DNA of 64,000 bases, taken from Alloascoidea africana. Lineage: Eukaryota > Ascomycota > Alloascoideomycetes > Alloascoideales > Alloascoideaceae. Of this stretch, positions 60,905-64,000 are shown one piece after another (position 1 is the first letter of the stretch; each line of letters starts with the position of its first letter). A model generated the notes under the pieces. That model had not been told where the DNA came from, searched no databases, and worked only from the letters and a program-made list of their open reading frames with translations. The stretch is taken from positions 310,001 through 374,000 of the forward strand of contig JAKTTT010000017.1 of assembly GCA_030581615.1 (NCBI GenBank), given 5' to 3'. The position numbers were made by a program, and so were the translations under genes.

Positions 60905-62053
60905 TCAGTAGTATGAGTAAGGCTTGTAGGATTCTTCCATAGGCTGGATGGTCTTGGAATTGTTATAGATGGGAGGTTCAAATATATGAGAGTTTTGGGA
61001 GACGAGGCGTAGCGGTCTTGTGCTGTACTCCTCGTGCTCTTCACGGATAGTGCCAAAAGATTGTTGGGGTTGATGTTTATTATATTCAGGTGTCTGTGTT
61101 GTTGAGTTGTTGTTTGATGATGAATTTTGTCCACAGGTGGCATCTGCTTTTGAAGGCTCGTCATCATAGTGAATGATTTGGCTCCATAGCTCTGAAATGC
61201 CTGCCTCATTGGTTGCCGAGTCTAGTCCAAAAGTCCCACGGTCCTCTTCTACTGAGAGGCCGTTACCTTTGTGGACTGGCTCTGGCAATCGAGGGAGAAA
61301 CTCATCAAATCTTGTCTCTGAACTATTGGAAGGCTTTGTAGAACCCTTGGCCAGCTTTTTGCCATACAAGTTTGATCCTTTTGCTGGTTCAAGGGTTAGC
61401 ATATGGGTAGACACGGATGAAAGCGAGGGCACCTCAGATGCTCGACTTTTCTCGTCATTACTGGTATTGTCATGCTCGTTAGGGGCATTTCCTGCCCCTT
61501 GCTTTGCGTCCCCGGCTAGTCCTGGATTGATTTGGGTGCCGTCACCTAGAATAGGGTTCGAAATGTCGCGGAAACTAATTCTTCTTTTCTTTCCCCATAC
61601 TTTATTTCGAAATCCTCCAGTTTTCGACCTTTGACTGCTTCGGGATCCATATGCCGATTTGAGACTCTGAGATTTTGAGTCCCCAAGCGAAGAGTCCTTT
61701 TCAGAAGAGGCGATGGAGAACCTTTTGGGCTCAAAGTCTAGGTCTCTATCCCGTCTCTTCTTTTTCCTCCTCCAAGCCAGAAATACAATAAAGGTGACAA
61801 CAAAGCTCAGTCCCACTAATAGTAAACCGACGAGAAGACTGTAGTTTATTTGACCTGCTGAGGATGCGTCCGCTTCCCCTGTTTGAATTGAAGATGCAGC
61901 AGTTGTTGCTTGAGAGTCCTCTGTAAATGATGCTGATGGAACGTCTGTTCTTGTTCGAACTCTTGTTTGAAGTGTGATAGTAGTCACCACGCCTATGGTT
62001 CTGACAGATGGCTCGATGGCAGTGCTAGAGAAAACACCAGATTCGGTGCTCAT
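60905..62053 (-). CDS. Single-pass membrane protein with Ser/Thr-rich ectodomain
   Basis: This 382-residue protein is not recognised. A Ser/Thr-rich N-terminal segment (1-70) lacks a signal peptide. It is followed by one membrane helix (about 71-94, LLVGLLLVGLSFVVTFIVFL) and then WRRKKKRRDRD, the positive-inside rule giving an Nout/Cin reverse-anchor topology. The cytosolic part is polar, with Ser-rich and Asn/Gln runs. The layout resembles fungal plasma-membrane or vacuolar wall-sensor-like proteins (Mid2 or Tda7 style), but I see no diagnostic motif. An additional upstream exon cannot be excluded: minus-strand frames continue at 62079-62306. Confidence 0.7.
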   Translation of the reverse strand: MSTESGVFSSTAIEPSVRTIGVVTTITLQTRVRTRTDVPSASFTEDSQATTAASSIQTGEADASSAGQINYSLLVGLLLVGLSFVVTFIVFLAWRRKKKRRDRDLDFEPKRFSIASSEKDSSLGDSKSQSLKSAYGSRSSQRSKTGGFRNKVWGKKRRISFRDISNPILGDGTQINPGLAGDAKQGAGNAPNEHDNTSNDEKSRASEVPSLSSVSTHMLTLEPAKGSNLYGKKLAKGSTKPSNSSETRFDEFLPRLPEPVHKGNGLSVEEDRGTFGLDSATNEAGISELWSQIIHYDDEPSKADATCGQNSSSNNNSTTQTPEYNKHQPQQSFGTIREEHEEYSTRPLRLVSQNSHIFEPPIYNNSKTIQPMEESYKPYSYY

Positions 62054-63052
62054 GATTACTAAATTAGTCTATATGCTTCTACCCTCCTGTGGTGATCAGA
62101 TATAGTAGACGAATTGAAAAAGCGACGATGATATTGGATTCGGAATGATAGACAGGAAATGATGGAGGATATACGTAACAGATTTTTGAGGAGCCTTGAC
62201 CATTGGCAATCATAGGCTCGTCTAAAGTAGAGGTGCATATATAATACCCAGACCAGTAGTATAAATATACCTTGATCTGAATCTGGTGGGTAGCAGTCTG
62301 TGCCAACTCTGCATGGCTCGCCGTTTAAACAGCGTACGCCCTAAATGTTTCGAAGTTTATCTGCTTGCACCTGTCAGATTGAAGACAAACAGAAGGGGAC
62401 TCTTTCGTAAGTTTGCAAAGACAGATTCATCTCTGCAGTACAGACAAGTTGGCGTGTTTTGTGTAGCTTATCCAGAATCGTAACCATTATGTTTCATACC
62501 TGGTTGTCTTTAATAATGATAAACTTTTGGGATAGATAGTAGGATCATTTCCTATAAGAGTTGGACCCTAACTTCGTGCATTAAGTGGCATTTTCAGAGA
62601 GAGATCCTGATTTGTAGATATCTTTTGACAGGTTAGGCGATTAATGACCAGCATCTTTAATAATATCGGGTCAATACCGGATTGGTCAAAACATTTCTCG
62701 AGAAGAACCAACGATGAAAAATTTCTACGTTTTCTACTGCAGCTTGAAAGTCCAGTTCTTAAATCAGGTTTCAGATTTGTGAATAGTTCAAACATTTTTC
62801 CGTTATAGATCAGTGCATATATACTTTCCTAAATAGGAAGTAATTCGTTGCTTTTATCCAGCTTTTAACTCTATAGTTTTATGACATGAATACTCTAAAA
62901 AACCACCCTATATATACCCTTTTTCAGGAGTTGGATATCTTAAATACATGCTAAGGAAAGACAGGCACTGGACGGTAGCCTATAACAGGAGTGCCACAAC
63001 TACTTGTACAATTATAGATAACTATTCGTGATAAAATTTGCAAATGTTTCAT
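62054..63052. other. Membrane-protein 5' flank / ASC1 3' flank
   Basis: About 1 kb between two minus-strand genes. Short frames at 62079-62306 (TTG start) and 62568-62795 are weak. No RNA gene recognised. Confidence 0.5.
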
Positions 63053-64000
63053 TTAATCCGCTCTCATAACTTGCCAGACACGAATGACATTATCCGTGTA
63101 ACCGGCAAACAAGTTTTGGCCATCGGCAGACCAAGCTAAAGAAATTGGTTCGGGGTCTCTTGACTTCAATCCAGAAGCAGCGAAATCTGGTTTCAGTTCA
63201 TCGATCAGCTTCTTCTCCCGCAAGTTATAAACCTGGATCGAGGAAGCGGTGGCAGCACAGAGCCAGTACCTATTGGGAGAGAAAGCCAAAGCATGCACCT
63301 CATCGTTGGTGGACAAAGAGTAAAGATGGGTTGAGGCAGACAAGTCCCAAAGGATTATGTTGCCATCTTTGCCTCCTGAAGCACAGAGTGAGCCATCAGG
63401 AGAAATAGTGATAGCAGCGACATAGCCATTGTGGCCGGTGAAATCTGCCTTCAACTTCCATTGGTCGAGATCCCATGACTAAAATCGAAAACTGTTAGCT
63501 TTTTTTTCGGCTCACGCAAAATCAGGAGAACATTGATCCTTAAAACCAACAATAGTCTAAACCCCTGTTCCATTGAATCTCTGAATATCAGAAAAAATGG
63601 ATTTATGGTCTCACGCGCTGTTCTATCAGCATCTGAAGTAGCAAATATATTTGAAACATCATAATAAAGAGATTTCAATGGAACAGAGGCGTTGGGGAAA
63701 GAAGCACTGTGAACTCACCTTGACGAGTTTGTCCCATCCTGCTGAAATTACTGCAGTTGATGGATCGTCTTCAGTCGAGGGCTTGAATCGAACGGCAGAG
63801 ACCCAGTCACTGTGTCCCTTGTCAGTCAAAGTGAATTTGCATTCACCAATGGTGTTCCAAATCTTGATGGTGTGATCACGGGAAGCAGAAGCGATCTGCC
63901 TGCTGTTCCTGGCAATGGAAACAGATAGCACATCGCCTGTGTGGCCGACGAATCTGGTTGTGCATTCTCCAGTCTCCAGGTTCCAAAGACGTAGAGTTTT
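63053..64000 (-). CDS. ASC1: RACK1 homologue Asc1 (40S-bound WD40), 3' part, intron with snoRNA
   Basis: Asc1/Cpc2 is a seven-bladed WD40 scaffold on the 40S head, acting in translation control and ribosome quality control. The 5' end lies beyond the window. Visible exons are 64000-63719 and 63478-63053; the intron 63718-63479 (240 nt) has donor GTGAGT and acceptor TTTAG and joins KLVK to SWDLDQW. WD blades are clear: [51 protein letters not shown] and [16 protein letters not shown] at the end, as in yeast Asc1. The intron lies between the same blades as the ASC1 intron of S. cerevisiae that hosts snR24, and it holds a matching C/D snoRNA here. Confidence 0.95.
63567..63684 (-). ncRNA. U24 (snR24)-like box C/D snoRNA in the ASC1 intron
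   Basis: Inside the ASC1 intron, on the same strand, are box C ATGATGT (63662-63656), the segment ATATTTGCTACTTCAGATG, a possible D' CTGA and C' GTGAGA, and box D CTGA (63591-63588). The ATATTTGCTACTTCAG element agrees with my memory of yeast snR24, whose guide targets 25S rRNA 2'-O-methylation; I could not check it against a database. The boxes are enclosed by an inverted repeat: GTTCCATTGAAATCTC (63684-63669) pairs with GAGATTCAATGGAAC (63581-63567), leaving one bulged A. Such a stem would bring the terminal boxes together. The second guide upstream of box D is less clear. Confidence 0.82.

Noticed and set aside
61550-61565. GGGTTCGAAAT resembling a tRNA B box
   Set aside because: It lies inside the membrane-protein CDS and no acceptor stem can be formed.
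1-64000. Transposons, LTR elements, viral remnants, CRISPR arrays, rRNA and tRNA genes
   Set aside because: I looked for terminal repeats, reverse transcriptase, integrase or transposase motifs, regular spaced repeats and cloverleaf boxes and saw none.

Overview
This is nuclear DNA of an ascomycete budding yeast (Saccharomycotina). Every recognisable gene has a yeast counterpart, including SET1, KNS1, ASK1 (DASH), ARG81, HUL4, PEX1, YCG1, KXD1 and ASC1. CTG falls at conserved Leu positions (the first PFDLIKV carrier motif of CRC1, the RSMLY helix of TAF13), so the code looks standard, not CUG-Ser or CUG-Ala. A complex I subunit (NDUFS4 type), a PHYHD1-like dioxygenase and an EF-hand aspartate/glutamate carrier argue against Saccharomyces itself and for a respiratory, peroxisome-using, earlier-branching or methylotroph-like yeast. 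I cannot name the species.

Layout: 1-5.2 kb MUB1 (partial), ANT1/PMP47, SET1. 5.7-9.1 kb complex I NDUFS4-type subunit, CBF5. 9.8-13.6 kb a disordered candidate Cbk1 substrate, then CRC1. 15-17.8 kb KNS1 and RPS21, divergent. 18.5-23.1 kb AGC1-type carrier, ACH1. 25-31.5 kb HUL4 and PEX1, divergent. 33.8-37.4 kb a LIM-RhoGAP (RGA1/2 type). 38-40.6 kb SLC1, LSM6, ATP17. 40.8-45.8 kb ASK1, PAR32-like, PHYHD1-like. 46-49.8 kb ARG81 and TAF13, divergent. 50.6-54.9 kb DBP3, an unrecognised protein, KXD1. 55-60.3 kb OXR1, MPC1, YCG1. 60.9-64 kb a single-pass membrane protein and ASC1/RACK1, which runs off the window and carries an intronic C/D snoRNA.

Several genes serve one area of metabolism, moving acyl, acetyl and pyruvate carbon between peroxisome, cytosol and mitochondrion: ANT1 (peroxisomal ATP import), PEX1 (peroxin recycling), CRC1 (carnitine shuttle), ACH1 (acetyl-CoA/CoA transfer), MPC1 (pyruvate import), AGC1-type carrier, complex I and ATP17. 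There is no sign that they form a regulated cluster.

Two global properties stand out. First, introns are dense for a budding yeast: I place 26 by splice motifs plus protein homology, mostly 56-90 nt and near gene 5' ends. MPC1 alone has six, and its reading frame is explained only by a 2-nucleotide exon. Second, many 5' flanks and first exons are GC-rich islands while 3' flanks are AT-rich, the reverse of the AT-rich promoters usual in yeasts. I see no tRNA, rRNA, transposon, viral remnant or CRISPR array.
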